The notes: generated from the letters alone by a model not told the origin. Numbered from the stretch's first letter, positions 10,430-22,272 are shown. The stretch: DNA of 64,000 nucleotides from Erinaceus europaeus (GCF_950295315.1 NC_080179.1:67449961-67513960), one strand, 5' to 3'. Numbers and translations: made by a program.

Positions 10430-11950
10430 TTATTTTAATTTTTATTTATAAAAAGGAAACATTGACAAAAAAACACAGGGTGAAAGGGGTACAACTCCAC
10501 ACAATTCCCACCACCAGAACTGTGTCCCATCCCTCCCCCTGATAGCTTTCCTGTTCTTTATCCCTCTGGGAGTATGGACCTAGGGTCATTATGGAGTGCA
10601 GAAGGTGAAAGGTCTGGCTTCTGTAATTGCTTCCCTGCTGAATATGGGCTTTGACAGGTCCATCCATAATCACCGCAGGTCTCTCCCTTGTGGGGCGGGA
10701 CTCGGGAAGCGGGGCTCCAGGACACATTGGTGGGGTCCTCTGCCCAGGGAAGTCTGGTTGGCATCATGGTAGCATCTGGAACCTGGTGGGTGGAAAAAGA
10801 GTTAACATATAAAGCCAAACAAATTGTTGACTATTCATGAACCTAAAGGTTGGAATAGTGCAGATGATAGGGTCTCCGTTTCGTAGATAGTAGGCCTATT
10901 TTAGTTATATTCTAAAGGGCCCATGACTATAGTTTTTTTTAAAAAAAAATTTATTTATTTATTCACTTTTGTTGCCCTTGTTATTTTATTGTTGTAGTAA
11001 TTATTGTTGTTCTTGATGTCATCCTTGTTGGATAGGACAGAGAGAAATCGAGAGAGGAGGAGAAGTCAGAGGGGGAGACAAAGACCTGCTTCACCACTTG
11101 TGAAGTGACTTCCCTGCAGGTGGGGAGCCGGGGGCTAGAACCCGGATCCTTACGCCAGTTCTTGTGTTTTGTGCCACCTGCACTTAAGGTTTTTTTTTTT
11201 TAATCTAAATTTAAGTGGACACTATTTCATTAGGAGCTTTATGGTGTCTTTTTAGGTCTTTTTACTTGCGTGCTGCATATACTGACTCACTGCAGACTGT
11301 TGTGCACTTTTGCTTTCAGATATACATTTTACCCTAATTTATGGATACATGTGAACATATGCCCTATCTCATGGGACCTGGTCTATAGCTAGGTTTTAGG
11401 ACTTTGTTAGGAAGTGAACTACCTGAAATGGAATTAGAGAATACTATGACATGAAAAGTCTCACCGAGTAATGAGGCTGAAGGGCTGATATTCCACACCT
11501 GACATCTCTAGACACAGTCTGAAGTGAAGCATGCTGAGGTGGTCCTCAGTGTGTTGATTGGTTTGGGATCAGCAGATGCAATATCATTTGGTATGAACTG
11601 AGAGAAGCCTGCAGGAAAGTGAGCCTTTCCCCTCCCCCCCCAGGTTCCAGGACTGGGGGAAATACAGGCTCTAAAGAAGAAGCGGGAGGTTCCTGCTCAA
11701 TTAGGGTTTAAGAAGGCAATAGTTTTTGCTGTAATCAAATTATTTGGCAATTGAGTTAACTTTGAAATCCCATTGTTAGGATTTGCTGTATCACACACAA
11801 CATCACCATATTTTATGTCATTTGACATTATTTGTATATAGCTGTGTCTTACAGAGTAATGCTGCCGGTTGCTTCTGTTCTCCTGGTCTAAGCTTTTAAG
11901 AGAGTCAGCATTTCAATGACTCAGCCTTTGTGCATTAGAAAGGTTTTTTA
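10430..11950 (-). mobile_element. L1 type I, 3' UTR only, split by a SINE
   Basis: Minus-strand L1 with A-tail at 10430-10450. About 1.25 kb of 3' UTR co-linear with 61000-62700 is present, with no ORF2 sequence. A family-A SINE lies at 10933-11188. At 11709-11722 the copy reads straight through the point where the 61-62 kb copy carries an LTR, so it serves as a paralogous empty site. Confidence 0.85.
10933..11188 (-). repeat. tRNA-SINE family A nested in L1 3' UTR
   Basis: Minus-strand copy with linker, body and partial head (the head ends at 'gccacctgcacttaa' and lacks its last ~25 bases). Younger than the host L1. Confidence 0.85.
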
Positions 11951-12087
11951 AGTGGCAAATGAAACAGTAACAGTATTCTATAGGCATTAGGAGGTATGCT
12001 AAAACTTTTAAAATTTAATGCTGATAAACACAGACAGAAAATGCTGATACACAGACAGTAAAGTGATGGTGAGATTGTGTGTTTTTT

Positions 12088-12303
12088 ATAGAATTTATTT
12101 TATTATCTTTATTTATTTGTTGGAGAGACAGCCAGAAATCAAGAGGGAAGGGGGAGATAGGGAGAGAGGGAGAGAGAGACACCTGCAACACTGCTTCACC
12201 ACTTGTGAAGTTTTCCTCTTGCAAGTGGGGACCAGGGGCTCAAACTCAGGTCCTTGCACATTGTAACTTGTGTGTTCAACCAGGTGCACCACCACCCGGA
12301 CCC
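12088..12303 (-). repeat. tRNA-SINE family B
   Basis: Second SINE family: minus-strand head (tggtggtgcacctggttgaa), B box at about 12235-12246, 'cacaagtggtgaagcagtg' body, short A-rich tail without the AAC linker. Imperfect TSD gagattgtgtgttttt / gaggttgtggtttta. Confidence 0.85.
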
Positions 12304-12629
12304 AGAGGTTGTGGTTTTAATGATACTCTTGATTCAGTAAGGAGAATGAGGCTGGGGCAAATCTAAATGACCAAGAATTTGTTTTTAGTATCTAGATTCA
12401 GGCATTTTCATTGAATAATTATTTCTCCTTGACCTGTTGTAAGTCAGTGTTCTAGAGACTTGAAATTGGTGATTTCAGCAGGATTTCCCTCCTCCCTTCT
12501 ATACAGAATCAAGATTTGAAGGTTTTTAAAGCACTAGTCCAGATATTGATCTATATATATTAAAATTAATTAAAATAGTATTATAGGATAATACACAACA
12601 GAGTGTCAGGAATTTAAAAAATGAAGCTC

Positions 12630-12805
12630 CATGGATAGTGGGGCAGAGCTGTGGTACCTCAAACCTTTCTGTCTCTCTATCCCTTCTTCCCCCACCCTCT
12701 CTCTCTGCTCCTAAGAAATCAAGAACGAAATAATGAGGCATGCTATTCAGTGGAGGTATCATACAAATGCAAGGTCCTAGGTTCATTCCCAAAACCACAT
12801 TTCAA
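12630..12805 (+). repeat. Unclassified SINE-like repeat (family D)
   Basis: A CT-rich box (gtctctctatccc) is followed by an AT-rich spacer and a tRNA-like end (caaggtcctaggttcattcc). The same order recurs at 31100-31240 (cctgtctctttc, then caagggcctaggtccacc). I cannot assign it to families A-C. Two copies only. Confidence 0.4.
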
Positions 12806-12899
12806 ACAAACAAACACATCTAATTAAGCACACCTGAACCTGAAGTTGTAATCATTTTCTACATACTCTTTCTTCCAATCCCACTGTTTGTACATATAG

Positions 12900-13090
12900 G
12901 CATTGCAGTTCATTCATTCATTCTTTGTTCATTCATTCACTCAGTAATTAATCTACTTAATAAAACAATTATTTATTGAGGGCCTACTATGTTGTGTGCC
13001 CTGAGGATGCAGCAGTGAAGTAACCAAATTCACATACCCTTACCTCTTAAGGCACATAACATTTCTTATGCAAGAGAGAAAGCAAATAAA
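12900..13090 (+). repeat. L2-like ancient repeat
   Basis: Contains attcattcattc, then tttattgagggcctactatg and gatgcagcagtgaa, the order of motifs in the 3' end of the old mammal-wide L2 LINE. Heavily diverged. Confidence 0.6.
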
Positions 13091-13094
13091 ATAG

Positions 13095-13330
13095 GTTGCA
13101 GGGAAGGATCGTGGCCTACCAGCTGGGTTGGGTACACATATTATTATGCACGAGGACCCTGATTCAAGACCCTTATCTTCACCTGCAGTGGGTAGGGAGA
13201 AGCTTTACAAATGATGAGACAGTGGTACAGCTGTCTCTCTTTTTCTCTCCCTCCCCAATCTACCCTTTCCCGCTTACTTCCTCTGTCTCTACCAAAAATA
13301 AGCAAATAAATGAATAAAATATATAAAAAT
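13095..13330 (+). repeat. tRNA-SINE family B, diverged
   Basis: Head (gctgggttgggtacacat), degraded B box (tgattcaagaccc), CT-rich body and an A/T-rich tail of 'aaataagcaaataaatgaataaa'. Older than the copies at 51048 or 42867. Confidence 0.7.
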
Positions 13331-13384
13331 AAACTAACATTAAGGCTGTGCCTCAGGAAGACTTATTGCACCTTCCAAACCCCA

Positions 13385-13420
13385 GTCTTAGAATAAAAAT
13401 AAATAAATAAATAAATAAGT
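13385..13420. repeat. (AAAT)n simple repeat
   Basis: Short AAAT run 'aaataaataaataaataaa' in non-coding DNA. Confidence 0.85.
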
Positions 13421-13724
13421 TGCATGTCTGATACTGATTGATTCTATAGCGAAAAATGAAGCAGAGTAGAAAACTATGGAGAATCAGGGTAAACAGATGG
13501 GTTACAATTCTAGTTAGAGTGTTTGTAGAAGCTAGTCAATTTTCAAGACCCTAGTGTTTTATCACAGGTCATTGAATATTCCACTAATATGAATACTTAA
13601 GTCCTCAAAGTAGAAAAATAATCTTGCCATTTCCAGACACTTTGAAAAGTCTTGTGCTCACCGTCACACAGATCTAGCCCAGATGTCACTTACACATAAG
13701 TATTAAGAAGTTTCTACCACAAGG

Positions 13725-13880
13725 GAATGGACTGGATTGGGGGGTGACACTTTGTGGTGGAAAGGACCTAAATTGGGGGTAAGAATGTTTTGCAGATATC
13801 GGGAAATGAGGAATGGTACCCACATGTCAAAAACTGCACTGTACACCGTTAACCCCCCCCCAATAAAATGTAAAAACAAA
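13725..13880 (+). mobile_element. Probable L1 3' end, old lineage, plus strand
   Basis: The stretch ends 'caccgttaacccccccccaataaaatg' in outline, resembling the tail of the plus-strand L1 at 38850-38905 (accaaccctcaaataaactgg). AATAAA is a plausible L1 poly-A signal. No ORF2 matter is visible, so the assignment is tentative. Confidence 0.45.
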
Positions 13881-14029
13881 TATTGCGAAGGTAAAAGGAA
13901 AGTATCTACAAAACTTACTGAAGATAACTCATGAAAAAATGTTTCACAATGATCATGTTATTGTGGACACTTACAAATAGAAACCTAGATGGCAAGTAAA
14001 TGCTATTTCATTTTATTTTATCACCGCCA

Positions 14030-14190
14030 GAATGAGTTTTCATATGGAGAAAAAAACCAAGAGGCAGGGAGAAGAGTGTATAGACCATAGCACAGAAGCT
14101 TCCTTCAGTGGCGGGGGTAGGCTCGAACCTGGTTTTGCACTCACAGTAAGAAGCACACTATGCAAGTGAGCTGTTTTGCCTCTCCAGGTA
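14030..14190 (-). repeat. Diverged SINE, family C-like
   Basis: Minus-strand order of tail, 'gcgggggtaggctcgaacctgg' (B box) and a decayed head (cactatgcaagtgagctg). Confidence 0.55.
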
Positions 14191-14493
14191 AATATTCTTA
14201 ACAATTGCAGCTTTTAACAGCGATCACTTACAGTGAAGAGAATTGTTTTTTAATCTTCCATACTGTCCAGATTGAACACACGCACACAACAGAGAACTAG
14301 TGTGCTGTGTGATGGAACCTGTGAGATGTCAATTGTTGTGACATTTTTTATTTTGATATTACAAACTACAGAAACTTTCATACTTACACCACAGAATACA
14401 TACACCCTGATCAAGATGTTTTAGATGGAAAAGAGGTGGTCGCAATATGTTATGAATCGTTAACCACTAAATGGTTAATTATATTGATATGAA

Positions 14494-14565
14494 TTTCACC
14501 TCAAAAATTAGAAATAATTTCACCTCAAAAATTAGAAATAATTTCACCTCAAAAATTATAAATAT
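14494..14565. repeat. 24-bp tandem repeat, three copies
   Basis: Unit tttcacctcaaaaattagaa plus ATAA, starting at 14494, 14518 and 14542, almost identical between copies. AT-rich, non-coding. Confidence 0.95.
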
Positions 14566-14839
14566 TCATCATAAGGAACCATCGGAAAATATTAATGAAC
14601 GGGGATGTTTAGTTCAGCATTTTTATAATGGCCAAGATTTATAAACAGCATAAATGTTTAATAGAAAAGTAATGATTTTGATATATTCATTTGTTAAACT
14701 ACATTGCAGGCACTGGAAATACTCTCTAGAATATTTTTAATAGTATGGGATATGCTGAGCCGACTTCTTGCCCCATTTTTCCTTAAGCTCTTTTAAGCAC
14801 AAGAAGCCTCTTGTTTTGGGACTTAAATAACAGATTTTC

Positions 14840-15058
14840 ACTTTTTAAAACGTCTTTTTATTATCTTTATTTATTGGATAGAGACAGCCAAAAATCAAGA
14901 GGGTGATAGAGAGGAAAAGAGACAGACACCTGCAGCCCTGCTTCACCACTTGCAAAACTTTCCCCCTGCAAGTGGGGACCAGTTGCTCAAACCCGGGTCC
15001 TTGGGCATTGTAATACATGCACTTAACCAGGCACGCCGCCACACACTCGGCCCCAACG
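14840..15058 (-). repeat. tRNA-SINE family B with 10-bp TSD
   Basis: Complete minus-strand copy between direct repeats acagattttc (14830-14839 and 15059-15068). The tail side reads ttattatctttatttattgg. Confidence 0.9.
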
Positions 15059-15338
15059 ACAGATTTTCCACTGGAGTCTCTTATGGTGGTCTCTGTGTTA
15101 AGATTTTCTCCTTGCAGTTCTCCTTTTACCAATAGTCTATTTAATATGCTCAATGCTTTAAGCATTGTGGTACCAAGAGTCAGATCGGGAGAAAATTCTG
15201 CTCATATATCAAACTGGAAGATATATAGTTATTTATTAGCTGTTCATAAATAGTTTAAATAGGATTGGAGGCTGCCAAACATCAGGTTATTTAATGACTG
15301 TCATATACTCAACCGTATACAAGATGGTTTACTTCCTT

Positions 15339-15541
15339 TTTAAAAAGTATCTTATATATTTATTATTGGATAAAGACAGAAATTGAGAGGTGAGGGCACA
15401 TAAAAAGGGAGAGAGACAGAGAGACACTGCAGCCCCGGTGAAGCTTTCCCCCTGTAGGTGGGGACCAGGGGCTTGAACCAACGTCCTTGTGCACTTGCAT
15501 GTGTGCATTTAACCAGGTGTGCCTCTGCCTGGCCCCAGTAT
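15339..15541 (-). repeat. tRNA-SINE family B with 11-bp TSD
   Basis: Minus-strand copy between tttacttcctt repeats (15328-15338 and 15542-15552). Several small deletions relative to the family. Confidence 0.9.
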
Positions 15542-15589
15542 TTTACTTCCTTATTCTCATATGATTAAGCCAGTAAAATAGAATATCTG

Positions 15590-15765
15590 TACAGTGCACC
15601 TGTTTTGCCATGTGTTAAATTCAGGTTCAAGCCCTGTCACCCACTAGGGAAAGTCCTAGTGTCTCTGTCTCTCTCTCTCTTTCTCTCTCTGTGTCTCTGA
15701 AAAAAAAAGTCTACTTGGAGCAGTGAAACTCTAGCCAAAAAAAAAATATATATATATATATAAAC
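15590..15765 (+). repeat. Old family B SINE fragment with (AT)n tail
   Basis: B-box-like 'aggttcaagccctg', CT-rich run and A-rich end. An AT dinucleotide run at about 15747-15762 grew from the tail. Confidence 0.6.
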
Positions 15766-15984
15766 AAAAAAATATATAAATGTCTCATATAATCTTCATA
15801 GAAATATTACAAATTAAACACAAATATTGCAAGTTAAAAAAAAACACAACTTTATCTCTGAAAATGCCAAAAGATAAATAAGTACCGTTTACAAGACAGC
15901 AAAAAGCTCAGTTGCTTACTTTGTAATACACGAGATAAATTGTAACTCAAATACTAGTATCCTGCTTCCAACTTGATACTTTTT

Positions 15985-16205
15985 TAAAAAAAGATTTTTT
16001 ATAATCTTTATTTATGGATAGAGATAGCTAGAAATAGAGAGGGGAGGGGAAGATACAGAGGGAGAGAACGCCTACAACACTGCTTCACCAGTTTCAGAGC
16101 TTTCCACCTGTAGGCAGGGACAGGGGGCGGGGGGGGGGGGCGGTTATACCTGGGTCCCGCACATTGAATAAGTGCACTCAGCCAGGCGCACACCACCTGG
16201 CCCTG
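15985..16205 (-). repeat. tRNA-SINE family B with 13-bp TSD
   Basis: Flanked by cttgatacttttt (15972-15984) and cttaatacttttt (16206-16218). Contains a run of mostly G at about 16122-16142 in the position of the normal 'ccaggggctcgaacc' segment. Confidence 0.9.
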
Positions 16206-16454
16206 CTTAATACTTTTTCTACTATACAACATAGACCTTTTATTCTGTGCTGCAGTGGACGTTGCCACCACAGAGCCTCAGATACAAACAGTTAGGAATT
16301 TGCAAATAAGTGGTGTTCTAAATGTGTTTCTAAATTAGAAATGTGTGTGTGATGCCTTTTCTCATTGGTGCAGGGGTAAACTCATTAATATTCAACTCCC
16401 AAATGTGTTTCTCAGTTCTCAGTTGACAAGTATTCAATACTCATAATACCACAC

Positions 16455-16640
16455 TCCTGTGTAAATTGCCAATATTTATTAAAATTTTCCATATGCCAGC
16501 ACTATTCTAATTCTTTGTGTAGTAACCCTTTTTTAAATCAACTCCACAACCTTAGTAAATGCAGTGTTGGGCATGTTTTTACATAAGGAGGCTGAAACAC
16601 AAGGTCACACAGGTAATTAGTACCAAAGCCCACATCTGAA
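16455..16640 (+). repeat. MIR-like ancient SINE
   Basis: Shows the mammal-wide MIR order: atgccagcactattctaa, 'aactccacaacctt', 'taaggaggctgaaacacaagg', 'tcacacaggtaattag'. Strongly diverged, as expected for a pre-eutherian element. Confidence 0.75.
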
Positions 16641-17079
16641 TATGAATTTTCCCTAGTGCTATATACTTTCTTACCGTGGTGTTTCCGGCACTATTCAGCA
16701 GCCCAAGTGGACACTCAGTTACTTCTTTGCCTTTTAAAATCTGTGTTCTTAAAGTTTGTAATGCAGAATAGCCCTCATCCACAGTTATACACCATGATTT
16801 CATACATTTGGGGTTTTCTAGACATCCCAGCCATGAACAAAGTGAACCTCAGTCTTCTAGGCTGGGCATAGATTTCTGTTAGCATGTTCCACAGAGAATT
16901 ATATTAGACATGGTAGTTAATCACCCCCTGTGTATACATGAAGCACATGCAAGTATCATGATATCTTCTTGGGCTTTTGTATCCAAGAGTTTTTAATAAA
17001 ACTTTATAAAAATATTAGTAAGGGAATGTTGATTACTGATTGATGATATAGTGGTTTGGGACTGGATTTTGTGACCTGG

Positions 17080-17134
17080 GTTCTTATGACTTGCGCCACA
17101 TGCGCTTAGCCTGCTGCACTACCGCCCAACCCCC
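17080..17134 (-). repeat. SINE A head fragment only
   Basis: Minus-strand tRNA 5' part only (gcgccacatgcgcttagcc, then accgcccaac), with no body or tail. No clear TSD, unlike the similar fragment at 22273-22335. Confidence 0.65.
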
Positions 17135-17204
17135 TACAAATATTCTTTAAAATTAGTGTATTCCTATTCTTCAGCTAAATGACCAGGAGCAGTATTGCAG
17201 TATT

Positions 17205-17206
17205 TA

Positions 17207-17256
<50 letters not shown>

Positions 17257-17406
17257 CTTCTCTGTCTTCCCTACCTCTCTCAATTTCTCTCTGTTCTACC
17301 CAATAAAATGTCAAAAATAACCTCCAGGAGTGATGGATTCTAGTGCCAGCACTGAGCCCCAGTGTTAATACTGGAGGCAAAAAAACAAAACAAAACAAAA
17401 CAAACA
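17205..17406 (+). repeat. (GT)n microsatellite joined to SINE A 3' half
   Basis: About 22 GT units (17210-17253) replace the front of a plus-strand SINE. The rest has the CT body and 3' module (aacctccaggagtgatgg), ending in an (AAAAC)n tail. Confidence 0.8.
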
Positions 17407-17409
17407 CAT

Positions 17410-19030
17410 TGTTAAATTCCACATTTTCGTTGTTAAAATTGACTTCTGAAGGGTTTTTCTATTTCTTGCATAGGATTTAACCATTTTGGCAATTTCTTTG
17501 CTATTCTAGAATGAGATGTTGACTCTCTTGTTTTTAAGATCTGTTTTGTTTTTCCAAGTGTGTGGGGACATAGTGTCAACCAACTGGTGTGAGGAAGGAA
17601 GGAACCACTCTCTCTGTCTCCTGTTCTTGTGATCAGTCCCATTCCTTACCTGAGCTCAATGTCCATGCTCTCAGATAATTCCTGTAGGCCATTTGGAAGT
17701 ATGTATAGTGTTTGCTTATTCTGAAGTCAGATTTCCCCACATTCAGGGGTGCACATAGTCATATGCCAAGGCATAGTCCGTCACTGGCATCCAATATCTG
17801 TCATAGTTTCTAGCTTCAGTTGGCCACACAAATCTTCCCCTACTCTATAAAGCAGTTCTCTGTAGTCTTGGAAACTTGCACGACTCCAAAACCAAAACCC
17901 TTTGCCTGCTTGGACTTCATCCCATGCTACTGTGGAATTCTCTCTGCATATTCCAGACTTTAAGGAAGTTTTCTATAAGTGGTTAGCTCTGAGGCAAACT
18001 TCTTTAGGTTAATAAGAAGTGGCAATCAGAAGATTTAACCAGCTGTGCTGTATGTATTAAAATCACTGGGTTTCATTGCTAACAGCACTCCGCTTCCAAC
18101 AACCAGGTGGGTCCTTTCCTCCCCCTGAAAGAGTTCACTGCAGTAGCAAAGCATTGAGCTTCCTCACAGTCTTGGCGCTTTGCACATAGGGTCTGTTTTA
18201 CTATGGTCATAACTCCAACTCCAACATCTCTTTATTTCATCAAAAGCACAAGATTTTGGTCACCTTAAAAAATGCAGATGTATGAATTAATCAGTCACCC
18301 TGCAGTGATAAATAACATAAGGTATATAGTTAGTTGCTTTGTTGTACTTTAAGGAGTTCTTTTCTTAACTTAGTCAGTTTGTCATAGGTCTGCCATGTTC
18401 CTAAGCTCTATCATAGAAACAAGGACAGAGGAAGAAGAAAAAAAAATGTAGATAAGTAGGTGGGCAGAGGAGAATTCAAACTGAATACCATGCGTAATTT
18501 TATCCCCTCACAAAATCTTACAGTGACGTTTCTGGAGTAGAAGAACTGGGAGGAAGAGGAACTCTGTAAACCATGAGTCACTACATCTATTCAGAAAACC
18601 AAAATAGTTGCTGATCAAGCAGCATACCATGCAGATGGGACTGAGGAGAGGTGGAGTTAACTTCTTTCCCTTCACACTTTTTCCTACTTTTTTTTTAGTC
18701 ATTTCAGAGGAGGCACATTAATTTAAATACCGACAGGCGTGCCTGACACTTTACACCAGTTTAGGGGTGTGTCAGCTTTCTTCACACTAATGAAGAATTT
18801 GCTGTAGCACAAGATCAAAAATATTTATAGAGTCAAAGCCAGGCTGGTAAACCTTGATACTGTTTTGGTACCGTTGTACACTGTTTTGGTACTGTTAATG
18901 GATACAGAAATTTGAGGTTTTAATTCTAACTAATAAATATTTAATTCAAATGATAGGTGCTTTTGAAGTGGTTTTTATTGTTGTTTATTACAAAGTGTAA
19001 CAGGAGAAATGTCTTTTTTTATAATTCCTT
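17410..19030. other. Unclassified, mostly unique DNA
   Basis: Base composition is less AT-biased at 17430-18250, but no repeat family or exon is recognised. The minus strand has a 69-residue open frame at 17433-17642 with no known motif. Two 20-bp units containing tactgttttggta occur near 18855-18897. Confidence 0.35.
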
Positions 19031-19034
19031 CCAT

Positions 19035-19290
19035 TTTCTTTTTTTTTCTAATTTCTTTATTGGGGGATTAATGGTTTACAGTTGACAGTAAAATGCAATA
19101 GTTTGTGCATGCATCACATTTCCCAGTTTTCCACATCACAATTCCACCCCCACTAATTCCTCCTCTGCCATCATGATCCAAGATCTGAACCCTCCCCCCA
19201 CCCCAGAGTCTCTTACTTTGGTGCAATACACCAACTCCAGTGCAAGTTGTGTTTTGTGTTTTCCTTTCTGTTCTTATTTTTCTTCTTTTA
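19035..19290 (-). mobile_element. L1 3' end, type II
   Basis: The 3' UTR here reads ctttattgggggattaatgg then cagagtctcttactttggtg and matches 19315, 27347 and 56318, not the type-I ends. 5'-truncated within the 3' UTR or just at ORF2. Confidence 0.75.
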
Positions 19291-19523
19291 ACTTTAAAGG
19301 GCTATTACTTTATTAATAAAATTTTTCTTTATTTGGGGAGATTAATGGTTTACAGTCAGTAGTTATGTAACATTTCTGTTTCCACACAACAATTCAGCCA
19401 CCTCTAGGTCCTCTGCCATCATATTCCAGGATCTGACCCCACCCACCCACCCAAAGTACTTTACTGCTGCAATACACCAAACCCAGTACAAATTCTGTGT
19501 ATTTTCCCTTCTGTTCTTATTTT

Positions 19524-19609
19524 CTTTTTTTTTTAATTTTTTTTTTTTTTTTTTTTTTTGGCCAGAGCACTGATCAGCTCTGGTTTACAGTGGTGCAGGG
19601 GATTGAACC
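19524..19609 (-). repeat. Truncated family C SINE with TSD
   Basis: Poly-T plus 'cagagcactgatcagctctg' and the B-box region, then stops, so the tRNA 5' half is lost. Flanked by tgttcttattttc on both sides, inside L1. Confidence 0.8.
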
Positions 19610-19950
19610 CTGTTCTTATTTTCAACTTCTGTCTGTGAGTGGGATCATCCCATATTCATCCTTCTTTTTCTGGCTGATCTCACTTAACATGCTTCCTTCA
19701 AGCTCCATCCAAAGTGAGGTGAAGATGGAGACTTCATCATTCATGATAACTGAATAGTATTTCATTGTGTATGTATCTCAGCTGACTCAACCACTCATCT
19801 GTTGTACACTGGAGCTGCTTCCAGATTTTGACCATTACAAATTGTGCTGCTGTCAACATAGATATACACAGATCTTTTTAGATGGGTGGTTTGACTCCTT
19901 AAGCTATATCCCCAGGAGAGGAATTGCAAGGTCATAGGGAAGGTGCATTT

Positions 19951-20292
19951 CTAGCCTTCTGAGAGCTCTCCAGACTGCTCTCCACAGGGATTGGGCCAAT
20001 TTACATTCCCATCAGCAGTGCAGGAGGGTTCCTTTGCCTCCCACCCCCAACCTCTCCAGCATTTGTTATTGCTACTTTTTCTGAGGTGTGACATTATCAC
20101 AGGAGAGAAGTGGTATCTCGTTGTCTTTATTTGCATTTCTCTGACAGTCAGTGGACCAGAACATTTTTTCGTATGTCTATTGGCCTTTTGGATATCCTCT
20201 AAGTATTTGATAGTTTCTGGCCTAACATCCAACTCCTTGATCCATTTGGAATTTACTTTTGTGTCTGGTGAAATGTAGAGGTTCAGTTTCAT
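19951..20292 (-). pseudogene. L1 ORF2 C-terminal fragment with in-frame deletion
   Basis: Minus-strand frame reading SKWIKELDVRPETIKYLE and then directly [23 protein letters not shown]. In the copy at 63379-63977 about 110 residues separate these two blocks, so ORF2 is shortened here without breaking frame. No catalytic domain remains. Confidence 0.8.
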
Positions 20293-20359
20293 TCTTCTGT
20301 GTATTTCAACACAGTTTTTCCAACACCATTTGTTGAAGAAACTTTTCCTCAGGGAAACA

Positions 20360-20914
20360 TTTTTTTAATTTCTCTTAATTTCAGTCTTCCCATTTGCTAA
20401 ACGAAGATGATAATGCCTAGAGTCAAGATTTCATGATGGTTAAGTCACATACTTGGGAAAGCATACAGCACAAACTAGAAAGTTAGTTAAACGTTGTTGA
20501 ATCTAGGTTTTTGTCATCACAAGTTTGGGGTTGGAGGATGTCCATATACAACCTGTAGTTCCCATAATTGTGTGTTATAGTTGCCCTGTTAGCTAGAAGT
20601 ATTAGTCTAGGCATTCTAAGCATTGGATTCCTGCAAGCCTAGAAAAGCTGCATTTTCATTGTCCATTGTTTTTCCCTTGGGAGGAAGGCTTATGCATTGA
20701 GCTTTCATGTTGTTCTATGCCACTGAGTGGCTTCCATAGCAAAAGTTCCTCCAACAGGAACCTAAAGCATTTTCCTATAAAAGCTGTACTACAAACAGGA
20801 TTAATATGTCATTATTTCCCCCTTAAAGTCACTATTTCATTTTAATATAATTCAACAATTGTGCACTTGTGAGACTAGCTATACTTCGGGTTTTGTTTGT
20901 TTTGTTTACTTTTT
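20360..20914. other. Unique DNA
   Basis: No recognised feature. Confidence 0.45.
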
Positions 20915-20926
20915 TTGCTTTTTTTT

Positions 20927-21206
20927 GCCTCCAGGGTTAGCACTGGGCCTTGGTGCCTGCACTATGAATCCACTGCCCTTGGAAACCATTTTTCCCATAT
21001 TGTTGCCCCTGTTATACCAGTTACTGTCATTGTTGGCGTTGTTATTGTTGGATGGGACAGAGAGAAATTGGGGGGGGGGGTGCAGAGAGGGGGAGAAAAG
21101 AGACACCTGCAGACCTGGGGTAGGGAGGAACCTGGATCCTTGCGCCATGCTGGTCATTGCGCTTAGTGTCATGTGAGCTTAACCCACTGTGCTAAAGCCC
21201 AGCCCC
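20927..21206 (-). repeat. tRNA-SINE family A, long form, 12-bp TSD
   Basis: Minus-strand copy with 3' module (gcctccagggttagcactg), flanked by ttgctttttttt (20915-20926 and 21207-21218). A G run and small deletions lie in the body. Confidence 0.9.
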
Positions 21207-21221
21207 TTGCTTTTTTTTAAA

Positions 21222-21512
21222 ATTTTTTAATATTTATTTATTTTCCCTTTTGTTGCCCTTGTTTTTTATTTTTGTTACTGATGTCGTGTTGTTGGTTAGG
21301 ACAGAGAGAAATGGAGAGAGGAGGGGAAGACAGAGAGAGGGAAAGAAAGATAGACACCTGCAGACCTGCTTCACTGCCTTTGAAGCGACTCCCCTGCAGG
21401 TGGGGAGCCGGGGGCTGGAACCAGGATCCTTACCGCCAGTCCTTGTGATTTGCGCCACGTGTGCTTAACCCTTACTTAACCCGCTGCGCTACCGCCCGAC
21501 TTCCCCCTACTT
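21222..21512 (-). repeat. tRNA-SINE family A, short form
   Basis: Second minus-strand copy immediately beside the previous one. Well preserved head and body. 'cttaaccc' occurs twice (21464-21482), a small duplication in the head. Confidence 0.88.
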
Positions 21513-21519
21513 TGTTTTT

Positions 21520-22255
21520 AATGGACCTTTTCCTACACAAATTGAAACTTAATTGTAGCCTATTGCAGCAGAGCCATTAAGGCAGGAGGCAATGGTGGGC
21601 TGAGGTGTTGGGGACTCAGTACACTATACTGGAGGAGGCCTAGGGTTGGTGGTTGGAGTAGTCCACAGGTACCTGTCATGGACAGATGAGTAAGGGTATT
21701 CATGACAACTGGCTTGTCAATCATTATTTTCCTCCAACAAAGTAATTCGGTTAAAAAAAAATGCTACTTTCACTTTGTTGAATCCAGACTACTTAAGCAG
21801 ACCTGCCATGTATACGTTGACATTCTTTTGGAGAAACATTTTGAAGACTGAGACTTAACGTCGATATATTTTTCATTTCTACTCCCACCCCACCACCCTC
21901 CATAAAAAAAGAAGGGGGCGGGAGAGTAGGTAAAAAGGGTTGAGGAGAGAAAACTGTGCTTGGCAACTGTTATTGAAATTGTATCATCCCTTAAAAACCT
22001 TTATGGCTTTTGAGGAACCATAGATGTTCTTCTCTCATATTATTTGGAGATAATTATTATCTCGAAACCTAAAAATATCAGTTTTATTACTTTTTCCTAA
22101 GTGTTGCAGCTTCACGTGTTGTATTTCTTTAGCAGATTTCATTTTGAAAAAGAAAATAATTTCCTTAATTTCTCACCCTTCTTGTTCCTCTCATATAGCT
22201 TTAGAAAGACAGGAAAAACATAAGAAATACTAAAGGAGGGAATCTTTGGATCAGA
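21520..22255. other. Unique DNA
   Basis: No recognised feature. Confidence 0.45.
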
Positions 22256-22272
22256 ATGTTGAGATGATTTTC

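Larger units (their letters stand above)
19315..20360 (-). mobile_element. L1 type II, 3' UTR plus ORF2 C-terminal part
   Basis: Minus-strand type-II 3' UTR (19315-19490) followed by ORF2 C-terminal sequence to about 20360, where it is 5'-truncated. A truncated family-C SINE is nested at 19524-19609. Compared with 63480-63980, about 330 bp are missing at about 20195. Confidence 0.85.

Noticed and set aside
14494..14565. Three evenly spaced repeats, considered as a CRISPR-like array.
   Set aside because: Direct tandem units without unique spacers in a mammalian genome; a simple minisatellite.
17433..17642. Minus-strand 69-residue frame (ending PMQEIEKPFRSQF).
   Set aside because: No recognised domain, no splice or start context; could be chance or a very old repeat. 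Left unclassified.
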